From: Rickettsiales bacterium
GTDB taxonomy: Bacteria; Pseudomonadota; Alphaproteobacteria; Rickettsiales; 21-14-0-20-44-7
DNA length: 9,661 nt
Reading direction: 5' to 3'
NCBI GenBank assembly: GCA_023301015.1
Contig: JALZVI010000216.1
Coordinates: forward strand, 1-9,661
Shown here: positions 1 to 4,654 of the stretch, in pieces
How positions within the stretch are numbered: position 1 is the first letter of the stretch
How the letters are laid out: each line of letters starts with the position of its first letter
Notes under the pieces: model-generated
What the model saw: only the letters and a program-made list of their open reading frames with translations
Databases searched by the model: none
Told to the model about the DNA's origin: nothing
Made by a program: the position numbers and the translations under genes

Positions 1-82
1 ATTTAAAACTTGTGTTACTGACCATATGATTTGGTATTACGAAGCTAAAGAGATTGGAATTACCCATTGGTTTAACGATTAG
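1..82 (+). CDS. C-terminal tail of a gene cut by the left window edge
   Basis: Reading from base 2 gives 26 sense codons ending in TAG at 80-82. The last residues are YYEAKEIGITHWFND. Only the tail is visible, so no function can be given. The ITHW stretch recalls the conserved THW near the end of the DUF551 protein encoded just downstream (VTHWMPLP), so this may be the end of a related small protein. That rests on four residues and is weak. The gene points the same way as the six genes that follow and is separated from the next by a 78-base spacer. Confidence 0.45.
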   Translation, partial: FKTCVTDHMIWYYEAKEIGITHWFND

Positions 83-92
83 AGTTTATTAA

Positions 93-113
93 TGCTAACG
101 GTTTGTGTATGCT
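93..113 (+). repeat. attC-like left arm in the spacer before the DUF551 gene
   Basis: The sequence TGCTAAC followed by GGTTTGTGTATGC closely matches the start of the next spacer (GCATAAC then GTTTGGTTTATGC at 389-408). Both follow shortly after a stop codon. The TAAC core and its position resemble the R'' box and left arm of an integron attC site. No convincing right arm with a GTTRRRY box is found before the DUF551 start codon, so this is at best a half or degenerate site. Confidence 0.3.
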
Positions 114-160
114 ACGTTGCTATCACAGTATTTAATTAACAATAAACAACTTTAGAAATC

Positions 161-394
161 ATGACAGAAGACAATAAAAATACCGAAAAGCAATGTGATA
201 TACACGTTGTTATGCAATGGGTGGCGGTTGAAGACGCACTACCTGAAGAGTTTGAATGGGTGTTAGCTTATGATGCAATAGGAAAGCAAGTAAGATATAT
301 GCGTAGAATTGATAACTTAGAATGGCAAATGGGAAGATTCTCTATTAGAGACGTTACTCATTGGATGCCTTTACCTAAGCCACCTTGTGCATAA
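161..394 (+). CDS. DUF551 domain protein (77 aa)
   Basis: This small soluble protein matches the DUF551 pattern as I know it. It has a W-x-x-V-x-D-x-LPEE opening (residues 20-30, WVAVEDALPEE), then a WVLAYD strand (33-38), a middle part with aromatic and basic residues, and the diagnostic close THWMPLPKPP (66-75). DUF551 proteins are about this size, occur often in phages and prophages, and have no established biochemical role. The ATG at 161 is preceded by an A-rich leader with no Shine-Dalgarno, as for the neighbours. An extra 15 or so polar residues precede the domain. The stop codon overlaps an attC-like left arm at 389-408. Family call fairly sure; function unknown. Confidence 0.75.
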   Translation: MTEDNKNTEKQCDIHVVMQWVAVEDALPEEFEWVLAYDAIGKQVRYMRRIDNLEWQMGRFSIRDVTHWMPLPKPPCA

Positions 395-408
395 CGTTTG
401 GTTTATGC
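389..408 (+). repeat. attC-like left arm after the DUF551 gene
   Basis: GCATAACGTT at 389-398 overlaps the TAA stop of the DUF551 gene. It is the reverse complement, with 9 of 10 bases matching, of AACGTTAAGC at 710-719. The following GTTTATGC (401-408) resembles the spacer element at 93-113. The two complementary arms lie on either side of the 79-aa gene, as if that gene sat inside the loop of one large imperfect palindrome. The match is short, so this is tentative. Confidence 0.35.
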
Positions 409-461
409 CTAGTAGCGTATAAAAATAAACAAATATTGATTAATAAATAAAACTTATAGAA

Positions 462-701
462 ATGACTAAAGAAACAATTAAAGAACAAGCAGAGCTATTA
501 GGTATAAACGTTGTTGTGAAACGTTATAGACCAAAAGATGGTAATGATGCACTACGCTTTTTGAAAGAAAATAAAGAAATTGAGGTTGCAAATATAGTAG
601 CTTTTGATATGGCTAAAATATTGGAAGAAAACACAGACTATAATTTTTCTTTTAAAAAGAATCTATGGAACAAAGGCTGGGCAGGATTTAAAATTAGATA
701 A
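462..701 (+). CDS. Hypothetical protein (79 aa)
   Basis: I do not recognise this protein. It is short, soluble and lysine-rich, with a predicted helix at the start (KETIKEQAELLGI), a central mixed segment, and a C-terminal end rich in aromatic residues (FSFKKNLWNKGWAGFKIR). It has no signal peptide, membrane segment or catalytic motif. The ATG at 462 follows an A/T-only leader typical of all starts here. It lies between the DUF551 gene (67-base spacer) and the 91-aa gene. It is more likely real than not, from its orientation, leader and position in the series, but similarity searches are needed to support it. Confidence 0.6.
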   Translation: MTKETIKEQAELLGINVVVKRYRPKDGNDALRFLKENKEIEVANIVAFDMAKILEENTDYNFSFKKNLWNKGWAGFKIR

Positions 702-712
702 TGTTTTACAAC

Positions 713-719
713 GTTAAGC
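713..719 (+). repeat. Candidate cassette boundary (GTTAAGC)
   Basis: GTTAAGC fits the integron R' consensus GTTRRRY exactly, and a crossover between G and TT would place a boundary at 713/714. The flank at 708-732 is an imperfect inverted repeat of the sequence after the next gene, starting at 1054: 13 of 15 bases match around TTTATGC, then a shared GTTGT. A second possible partner box, ACTTAAC at 1225-1231, matches its reverse complement at 6 of 7 bases. A left arm for this site is not visible between the preceding stop (701) and 713. Confidence 0.4.
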
Positions 720-777
720 ATAAACAGAGTGCGGAATTTATAACTGAATTTATTAAATAATAACATAAAATTAAAAA

Positions 778-1053
778 ATGCAAAAAGACTGGAACTTACC
801 AACTCACTACACAAAACACACAATAGACGAGTCAATACAGAAACTAATTGATAACAGAACAAAAACTCAACTTACAAGTATAATATTAATTGATATGCTA
901 AAGGATGACGACGAGTGTAAGCACTTAGCTGGATGGTATGCCGAAATACTAGAAGCGATACTAAATGAAGATAGAATTGATTATCCAGAAAAAGAAGAGT
1001 TTTTAATTTTACATAAAAGCTTGCTAGATGTTTATAGAGCAGAACAGAATTAA
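778..1053 (+). CDS. Hypothetical protein (91 aa)
   Basis: I do not recognise this protein. It looks all-helical and acidic overall, with a basic/polar N-terminus (MQKDWNLPTHYTKHT), a middle segment containing DMLKDDDECKHLAGWYAEILEA, and an acidic C-terminal half (DYPEKEEF). There is no membrane segment and no recognisable catalytic motif. The ATG at 778 is preceded by an A/T-only leader and lies 64 bases after the candidate cassette boundary at 713/714. A 276-base spacer with a strong hairpin follows. The ORF is probably real given its consistent context and unbiased amino-acid content. The function is unknown. Confidence 0.6.
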   Translation: MQKDWNLPTHYTKHTIDESIQKLIDNRTKTQLTSIILIDMLKDDDECKHLAGWYAEILEAILNEDRIDYPEKEEFLILHKSLLDVYRAEQN

Positions 1054-1071
1054 GCATTCTTTTTATGCATT

Positions 1072-1134
1072 GTTGTATGCTGTGCCTTGCTCTAGGGAAT
1101 GAGTGATTTACACATACAAGGCATTGCATACAAC
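1072..1134 (+). repeat. Strong imperfect hairpin in the 276-base spacer
   Basis: GTTGTATGCTGTGCCTTG at 1072-1089 and CAAGGCATTGCATACAAC at 1117-1134 pair at 16 of 18 positions, plus one G-T wobble, with a 27-base loop. The hairpin starts 18 bases after the stop of the 91-aa gene. No T-run follows, so it is not a normal intrinsic terminator. Its outer sequence recalls the arms at 93-113. It may be the stem of a degenerate attC-like site, or an RNA 3' end that stabilises the transcript. The remaining spacer (1135-1224) holds GTTAGGA at 1181 and a 9-base direct repeat AACAGACCA (1162 and 1206), but no credible ORF. Confidence 0.6.
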
Positions 1135-1224
1135 GTAAACGCATAAGATTTGAAGCGTGTAAACAGACCATTTGCCCGACGTTAGGAAAAAGGTTTCTAA
1201 ACAATAACAGACCACTGATTAAGC

Positions 1225-1258
1225 ACTTAACAGCTTTTAATTTTATGCAGTGTTAACT
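1225..1258 (+). repeat. Compact attC-like site, 34 bases
   Basis: The left box ACTTAAC (1225-1231) fits RYYYAAC. The right box GTTAACT (1252-1258) differs from GTTRRRY at one position. Between them TTAACAGC (1227-1234) pairs with GCAGTGTTAA (1247-1256), leaving two extrahelical bases (AG) and a 12-base A/T loop. Extrahelical bases on one strand are a known feature of attC sites used by IntI. At 34 bases the site is shorter than usual attC sites. A cassette boundary would fall at 1252/1253. Confidence 0.45.
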
Positions 1259-1274
1259 ACTGATAAAAAGGGCG
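1252..1274 (+). repeat. Inverted repeat bracketing the 206-aa gene (left copy)
   Basis: These 23 bases start with GTTAACTAC and end with AAAAAGGGCG. They are the reverse complement, at 21 of 23 positions, of bases 1982-2004 on the far side of the 206-aa gene. The copies are about 700 bases apart. The right copy overlaps the descending arm and T-run of the intrinsic terminator. Integron logic explains the outer 7 bases (GTTAACT/AGTTAAC), but the longer match extends further into the cassette than that logic requires. Confidence 0.7.
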
Positions 1275-1329
1275 TGGCTGAGGAACGAAGACAAATTACA
1301 TAATAATATTAATTTTAAATAAAATACAA

Positions 1330-1950
1330 ATGAAAAAAGTAACACAAAAACTACAAAAATTTATTGACTCAATTTCTACAATTGGAGACAGTAATATACC
1401 TGATGATGATGGTAAAATTTATTACTCAAAAGTAGATGGTTCTTATTTAACAAGAGTTGGAATGGAAAACGATTTAAACTTCTTGTTAAAAAGAGGTATA
1501 ACTGAACAAATACAAGATGGCTATGGAGAACCTAAAACTTGTTGTATTGGAATGAACCCAACAGAACAAAAATGGTACGGATGGTCTCATAGAGCAATAT
1601 TTGGATTTGGTATTGGAAGTGAAGTTAAAAAAGGCGATTGTGGATACGAAGCTGATAACAAAGAGAATTTTGCTCAAAGTTGTTTAGATTTTTGGGGAGA
1701 TAAAGAATATAGCATTGGTGATAATCACTTTCAATTTGGTAAAGGTCTTGATTATTATGGAGAAAAAGAAGTTGATGGTGTTTGGGTTGCTTATACCTAC
1801 AATGATAAAGTACCTAATAAAAGTTTAAGAGGTACAGAATATACTCATTTTTCACAGTTTCCTGACAAATGGGGCAAAGGAGAATGGACTGCAAAAACAA
1901 TTGAAGATGCTAAAATAATGGCGATTGATTTTGCAAGAGGTGTATCATAG
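1330..1950 (+). CDS. Uncharacterised phage-type protein (206 aa)
   Basis: No known catalytic family is recognised. The most distinctive part is residues 71-104: a CCIGMNP turn, then KWYGWSHRAIFGFGIG (81-96), then KKGDCGYEAD. From memory, blocks resembling NPxxxKWYGWSHRAI recur in uncharacterised phage proteins, but I cannot check this. The protein is rich in Gly, Tyr, Trp and Asp with four cysteines, which suits a compact beta-rich fold. A second aromatic patch (WVAYTYND, 152-159) and a helix before the C-terminus (TIEDAKIMAIDFARG) follow. No signal or membrane segment is seen. The ATG at 1330 has an A/T-rich leader and lies 77 bases after a candidate cassette boundary. The gene has its own intrinsic terminator 8 bases after the stop, so it looks like a self-contained unit. 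Confidence 0.8.
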   Translation: MKKVTQKLQKFIDSISTIGDSNIPDDDGKIYYSKVDGSYLTRVGMENDLNFLLKRGITEQIQDGYGEPKTCCIGMNPTEQKWYGWSHRAIFGFGIGSEVKKGDCGYEADNKENFAQSCLDFWGDKEYSIGDNHFQFGKGLDYYGEKEVDGVWVAYTYNDKVPNKSLRGTEYTHFSQFPDKWGKGEWTAKTIEDAKIMAIDFARGVS

Positions 1951-1958
1951 ATATTAAT

Positions 1959-1994
1959 GGCGATTTACCGACCGAGTAAGTCGCCCTTTTTATT
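1959..1994 (+). terminator. Rho-independent terminator of the 206-aa gene
   Basis: GGCGATTTAC (1959-1968) pairs fully with GTAAGTCGCC (1976-1985), giving 10 pairs including one G-U, around a 7-base loop CGACCGA. It is followed by C, five T, then ATTT. It lies 8 bases after the TAG stop. This is the clearest intrinsic terminator in the window and separates the 206-aa gene from the methyltransferase gene. Confidence 0.9.
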
Positions 1995-1997
1995 TGT

Positions 1998-2051
1998 AGT
2001 TAACGTGCTTGTATAAAAAATCGTTTTAATGTTTTTTATACGGTGTTAGGT
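1998..2051 (+). repeat. attC-like site, 54 bases, between the 206-aa and methyltransferase genes
   Basis: The left box AGTTAAC (1998-2004) is one base off RYYYAAC, and the right box GTTAGGT (2045-2051) fits GTTRRRY exactly. The inner stem is a perfect 10-base inverted repeat, GTATAAAAAA (2011-2020) with TTTTTTATAC (2032-2041), around an 11-base loop. Unequal unpaired spacers (GTGCTT and GGT) lie between boxes and stem, matching the attC plan of R box, unpaired spacer, L stem and terminal loop. The length is also usual for an attC. The stem is pure A/T apart from its end pair and no T-run follows it, so a terminator function is unlikely. The boundary would be 2045/2046. Confidence 0.6.
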
Positions 2052-2101
2052 TTAGTTTTTTTAAAAAGCCCATTTGTGAGGCACGAACAAAAATATAAGA
2101 T

Positions 2102-2884
2102 ATGATAGATAAAATATTTAATGAGAATTGCCTTGATACAATGGCAAGAATGGAAGATAATTTTTTAGATTTAACTGTTACAAGCCCACCTTATGACAAT
2201 TTAAGAACCTATAACGGTTATAGTTTTGACTTTGAAAGTATAGCTAAAGAACTTTATAGAGTAACTAAAAAAGGTGGAGTAGTAGTTTGGATTGTAAATG
2301 ATAAAACACATAAAGGAAGTGAAACAGGAACGGGATTTAAACAAGCATTGTATTTTATTGAATGTGGTTTTAATTTACACGATACTATGATATGGGAAAA
2401 GAAAAACCCAATACCTAACGACCCAAGACAAAATAGGTATATACAAGGTTTTGAATTTATGTATGTTTTAAGCAAAGGGAAACCTAAAACTTGTAATTAT
2501 TTAAAAGTACCTTGCTTAATGGCAGGAATTGATGCTGGAACAGGAACAGCAAGAAAACAAAACGGAGATATAAGAACAGACAGGAAAGAAAAAAGAAAAG
2601 GAAAGGTTGTTAAAGACGAAAAACCATTAACTAATATATGGAAATACTCAAACGGTACAATTTACAAAAAACATCCTGCAAGTTTTCCAAGCGATTTAGC
2701 AAACGACCATATAATTAGTTGGAGCAACGAAAATGATTTAATTTATGACCCTTTTATGGGTTCTGGAACAACTGCAAAAATGGCTAAACTAAATAAACGT
2801 AATTACATAGGTAGTGAAATTTCAAAAGAGTATTGCGATATTATACACGATAGATTGGCACGTATGAGTGGCGGGCTTTTTTAA
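2102..2884 (+). CDS. Beta-class DNA methyltransferase (N6-adenine or N4-cytosine)
   Basis: The 260-aa protein transfers a methyl group from S-adenosylmethionine to an exocyclic amino group in DNA, as expected for the N6_N4_Mtase family. The catalytic motif IV TSPPY is at residues 27-31. The motif I SAM-binding loop DPFMGSGTT is at 216-224, near the C-terminus, and SEISKEY follows at 238-244. Catalytic motif first and SAM motif last is the beta-class order. A lysine/arginine-rich stretch (151-185) between them is probably the target recognition domain, followed by HPASFP (201-206). The opening MIDKIFNENCLDTM is typical, so the ATG at 2102 is convincing. TSPPY leaves open whether A or C is methylated. 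No restriction endonuclease adjoins it, so it is an orphan that may guard DNA against host restriction. It is bracketed by GTTAGGTTTA (2045-2054) and its exact reverse complement (2890-2899). Confidence 0.93.
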   Translation: MIDKIFNENCLDTMARMEDNFLDLTVTSPPYDNLRTYNGYSFDFESIAKELYRVTKKGGVVVWIVNDKTHKGSETGTGFKQALYFIECGFNLHDTMIWEKKNPIPNDPRQNRYIQGFEFMYVLSKGKPKTCNYLKVPCLMAGIDAGTGTARKQNGDIRTDRKEKRKGKVVKDEKPLTNIWKYSNGTIYKKHPASFPSDLANDHIISWSNENDLIYDPFMGSGTTAKMAKLNKRNYIGSEISKEYCDIIHDRLARMSGGLF

Positions 2885-2892
2885 AATATTAA

Positions 2893-3023
2893 ACCTAACG
2901 GGTTGAATATGGTGTGTAGCTTTAATAAACACTATCCTTAATTAAGAAAAACGAACAAAACTTAAATAACGAATATTAATAAACAAATACAACCCAAGCT
3001 ATACACTATATTTTGTGTTATAT
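2893..3023 (+). repeat. Large attC-like site, 131 bases, with a fully paired 17-base stem
   Basis: The left box ACCTAAC (2893-2899) fits RYYYAAC exactly and starts 8 bases after the methyltransferase stop. The right box is GTTATAT (3017-3023), two bases off consensus. The arms AATATGGTGTGTAGCTT (2906-2922) and AAGCTATACACTATATT (2996-3012) form 17 continuous pairs, two of them G-T/G-U, around a 73-base A-rich loop. Unpaired spacers GGGTTG and TTGT separate boxes and stem. The length falls within the usual attC range. The same element would also fold strongly as RNA in the methyltransferase transcript. The boundary would be 3017/3018. Confidence 0.55.
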
Positions 3024-3057
3024 ACTGGCACGGGATTAATAACTAAAATTAAATAAA

Positions 3058-3276
3058 ATGAGAGATATTGATTGTTATAAACATTTGAATAAAGAAGATA
3101 AAGTAGAGTTTTCTATTGAAGAAACTGCAAAGACAGTAGATAAACTAAACTATGGCTCACAAAGATTCCTAAGTGCGTTAGTAAACCATAGAGAAAACTC
3201 GGATAGTATGAAATATGATTCTTTTAGAAAGCACACACAAGAACTTAGAACTATGCTTGAAAATGGATGGTGTTAG
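3058..3276 (+). CDS. Hypothetical protein (72 aa)
   Basis: I do not recognise this protein. It appears mostly helical and charged. A helix around SIEETAKTVDKLNYGSQRF is followed by LSALVNHRENSDSMKYDSF and a C-terminal helix (HTQELRTMLENGWC) ending in cysteine. No enzyme motif, signal or membrane segment is visible. The ATG at 3058 is preceded by an A/T-rich leader (AATTAAATAAA). The gene sits tightly between GTTATATACTGGCAC (3017-3031) and its inverted copy at 3276-3290, which begins on the last base of the stop codon. That is the most compact cassette-like arrangement in the window, and it supports the ORF being real. Confidence 0.6.
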   Translation: MRDIDCYKHLNKEDKVEFSIEETAKTVDKLNYGSQRFLSALVNHRENSDSMKYDSFRKHTQELRTMLENGWC

Positions 3277-3290
3277 TGCTTGTATATAAC
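3276..3290 (+). repeat. Terminal half attC-like site before the recombinase gene
   Basis: GTGCTTGTATATAAC is the reverse complement, at 13 of 15 positions, of bases 3017-3031 upstream of the 72-aa gene. It ends in ATATAAC, the exact complement of the GTTATAT box. The first bases also repeat GTGCTTGTATA from 2005-2015. No right arm or GTTRRRY box is found before the recombinase start at 3337, so the series of attC-like spacers ends here. Confidence 0.5.
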
Positions 3291-3336
3291 AAAGGGATAA
3301 CAACAATAATAGATTAACCCACTAAAATCAATACAT

Positions 3337-4140
3337 ATGAATAACAAAAATTCCTCTTTAGAAAAATTTAGGAAGTTGTGTGAGGTGAAATACACCGGCA
3401 CAACTCCAAGAACATATCACGATCAGGTTAAGTTATTTTTAGACTTTTGTGATAAACCACCTCTAAAAATAAGTAACGAAGACATACTTAATTACAATAT
3501 CCACATTCGTAATTACGGAACATCATACAGAAACATTGCTATTAATGCGATAAAAGCTTTTTTTAAATTGTATTTACGTAAAGAAGTAAAGGGGTTTTCT
3601 AGTATTAGACCTAAGAAAGAGATTAGAGCAACTAAGTATTTTAACTACGGTTTAGTTAAATCTAAAGTCTTATCTGTTGACAATCTAAAGCATAGGGCGA
3701 TTTTAGCAATAGGCTTAATGGGGTGGCTAAGGGTTGGTGAGGTATTAAGTTTAAAGATTCAAGATATTAGGGGCGATATAAATGTAATACGAGTGCTCAA
3801 TTCAAAAGGGGCAAAAGATAGAGACGTAGTGATGAATGACGAATTATTTTCCATTATAAAAGAATATGGGAATACGCATTTAAAAGGTTATCCAATAAAT
3901 TCATTTTTATTTCAAGGTCAAAAAGGCGGTAAGTACTCAATGAGCAGCTGCAATGCATTAGTTAAGACTCATATTAATACCGAAATGAGGTTTCACGATT
4001 TACGAGCTACAGGAAGCACTAACGCTCATATTAAAGGCGTTTCCCTACTCGACATTAGCACTAATTTAGGGCACGCAAAATTAGAAACCACTAAGTTCTA
4101 TATTCCAGAAATAAGTAGTTCGTTACTAATGGTTGGATAA
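3337..4140 (+). CDS. Tyrosine recombinase / phage-type integrase
   Basis: The 267-aa protein cuts and rejoins DNA at specific sites through a phosphotyrosine intermediate. An N-terminal SAM-like core-binding domain spans about residues 17-82 (TPRTYHDQVKLFLDF onwards). The catalytic domain has the full residue set: R142 (GWLRVGEVLSL), K157 (NSKGAKDR), H220 and R223 (HDLR), H246 (LGHAKLETT) and the nucleophile Y255 (TKFYIP). The protein ends 12 residues after Y255. Integron integrases usually exceed 300 aa and carry an extra insertion before the HxxR box. Neither is present, so this is not a canonical IntI. A phage/prophage integrase or XerC/D-like recombinase fits better. The ATG at 3337 gives a natural domain start. 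The nuclease gene follows 13 bases after the stop, suggesting one transcript. Confidence 0.9.
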   Translation: MNNKNSSLEKFRKLCEVKYTGTTPRTYHDQVKLFLDFCDKPPLKISNEDILNYNIHIRNYGTSYRNIAINAIKAFFKLYLRKEVKGFSSIRPKKEIRATKYFNYGLVKSKVLSVDNLKHRAILAIGLMGWLRVGEVLSLKIQDIRGDINVIRVLNSKGAKDRDVVMNDELFSIIKEYGNTHLKGYPINSFLFQGQKGGKYSMSSCNALVKTHINTEMRFHDLRATGSTNAHIKGVSLLDISTNLGHAKLETTKFYIPEISSSLLMVG

Positions 4141-4153
4141 ATAAAGTTGATTT

Positions 4154-4654
4154 ATGAAAACAATAGACGTAGAAATAGCAATAATGCAGATGTACGGAGT
4201 CCGTAAAAATATTATAGTACCTAACTGTAGCTGGGGTATTAAGAGAGAAGGAGTAGGGGAGTTACATGAATGCGATCTATTGATATTATCTAAAGACAAT
4301 TATGCAACCGAAATTGAAATTAAAATAAGCAAGCAAGATCTTCTTAAGGACAAGGACAAACCCCACGCACACGATAGCGACTTTATAAAAAGACTGTTCT
4401 TTGCAGTGCCAGAATCATTAAAAGATTTCGCATTAAATAATATACCTAAAAAGGCGGGCCTAATAATTGCAAAGAAAAAGAAAGGAATTGACGGGTATCA
4501 AACAGAGGTGGTTAAAAGATCAAAGCTAAATAAAACACATGTACAATGGACTAATCAAGAACGATTCAGACTTGCAGAACTAGGGTGTATGCGCATTATT
4601 GGGCTCAAAAAGAAAATTGCCAGGAGAACATATAAAACTCAAAAGGTTTATTGA
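4154..4654 (+). CDS. MmcB-like PD-(D/E)XK nuclease-fold protein (166 aa)
   Basis: The sequence HECDLLILSKDNYATEIEIK (38-57) carries a PD-(D/E)XK-type core: D41, then E55-I-K57 on the next strand, with E53 and E39 nearby. The following ISKQDLLKD, and LFFAVPESL (81-89) then AGLIIAKKK (101-109), match the pattern of the MmcB-related family (DUF1052) as I recall it. Members are single-domain and about 150 aa. MmcB is linked to DNA repair in Caulobacter, but phage copies are uncharacterised, and nuclease activity here is inferred from the fold. The C-terminus is strongly basic, which suits DNA contact. It lies 13 bases after the recombinase gene in the same direction and is probably cotranscribed. 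Its last 7 bases overlap the end of the convergent giant gene. Without a search, a related VRR-NUC or Holliday-junction resolvase-like protein cannot be excluded. Confidence 0.7.
   Translation: MKTIDVEIAIMQMYGVRKNIIVPNCSWGIKREGVGELHECDLLILSKDNYATEIEIKISKQDLLKDKDKPHAHDSDFIKRLFFAVPESLKDFALNNIPKKAGLIIAKKKKGIDGYQTEVVKRSKLNKTHVQWTNQERFRLAELGCMRIIGLKKKIARRTYKTQKVY

Noticed and set aside
69..76. GTTTAAC as an additional R'' box
   Set aside because: It fits RYYYAAC but lies inside the coding tail of the left-edge gene and has no paired arm, so chance is the simpler explanation.
872..1204. 110-aa open frame on the - strand
   Set aside because: It overlaps the 91-aa gene and the hairpin spacer. Its composition (Leu, His, Cys, Arg) is typical of an antisense shadow, and it would be the only minus-strand gene in the left half.
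2011..2041. GTATAAAAAA/TTTTTTATAC hairpin as a terminator for the 206-aa gene
   Set aside because: The stem is almost pure A/T and no T-run follows the descending arm. A strong G/C-based terminator already lies at 1959-1994.
141..2986. AATAAACAA repeated in three gene leaders (141, 424, 2978)
   Set aside because: The motif is short and A-rich in very A-rich leaders. Three copies can arise by chance or from the general A-rich translation signal of these hosts.
83..3336. Bacteroidota-type promoters (TTTG about 25 bases before TAnnTTTG) in the spacers
   Set aside because: Several spacers have near matches such as TAACGTTTG, TAAGATTTG and TATATTTTG, but the internal spacing is one base too long and no paired upstream box is convincing.
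3337..4140. Calling the recombinase an integron integrase IntI
   Set aside because: It lacks the IntI-specific insertion, is too short, and lies at the wrong end and orientation relative to the attC-like series.
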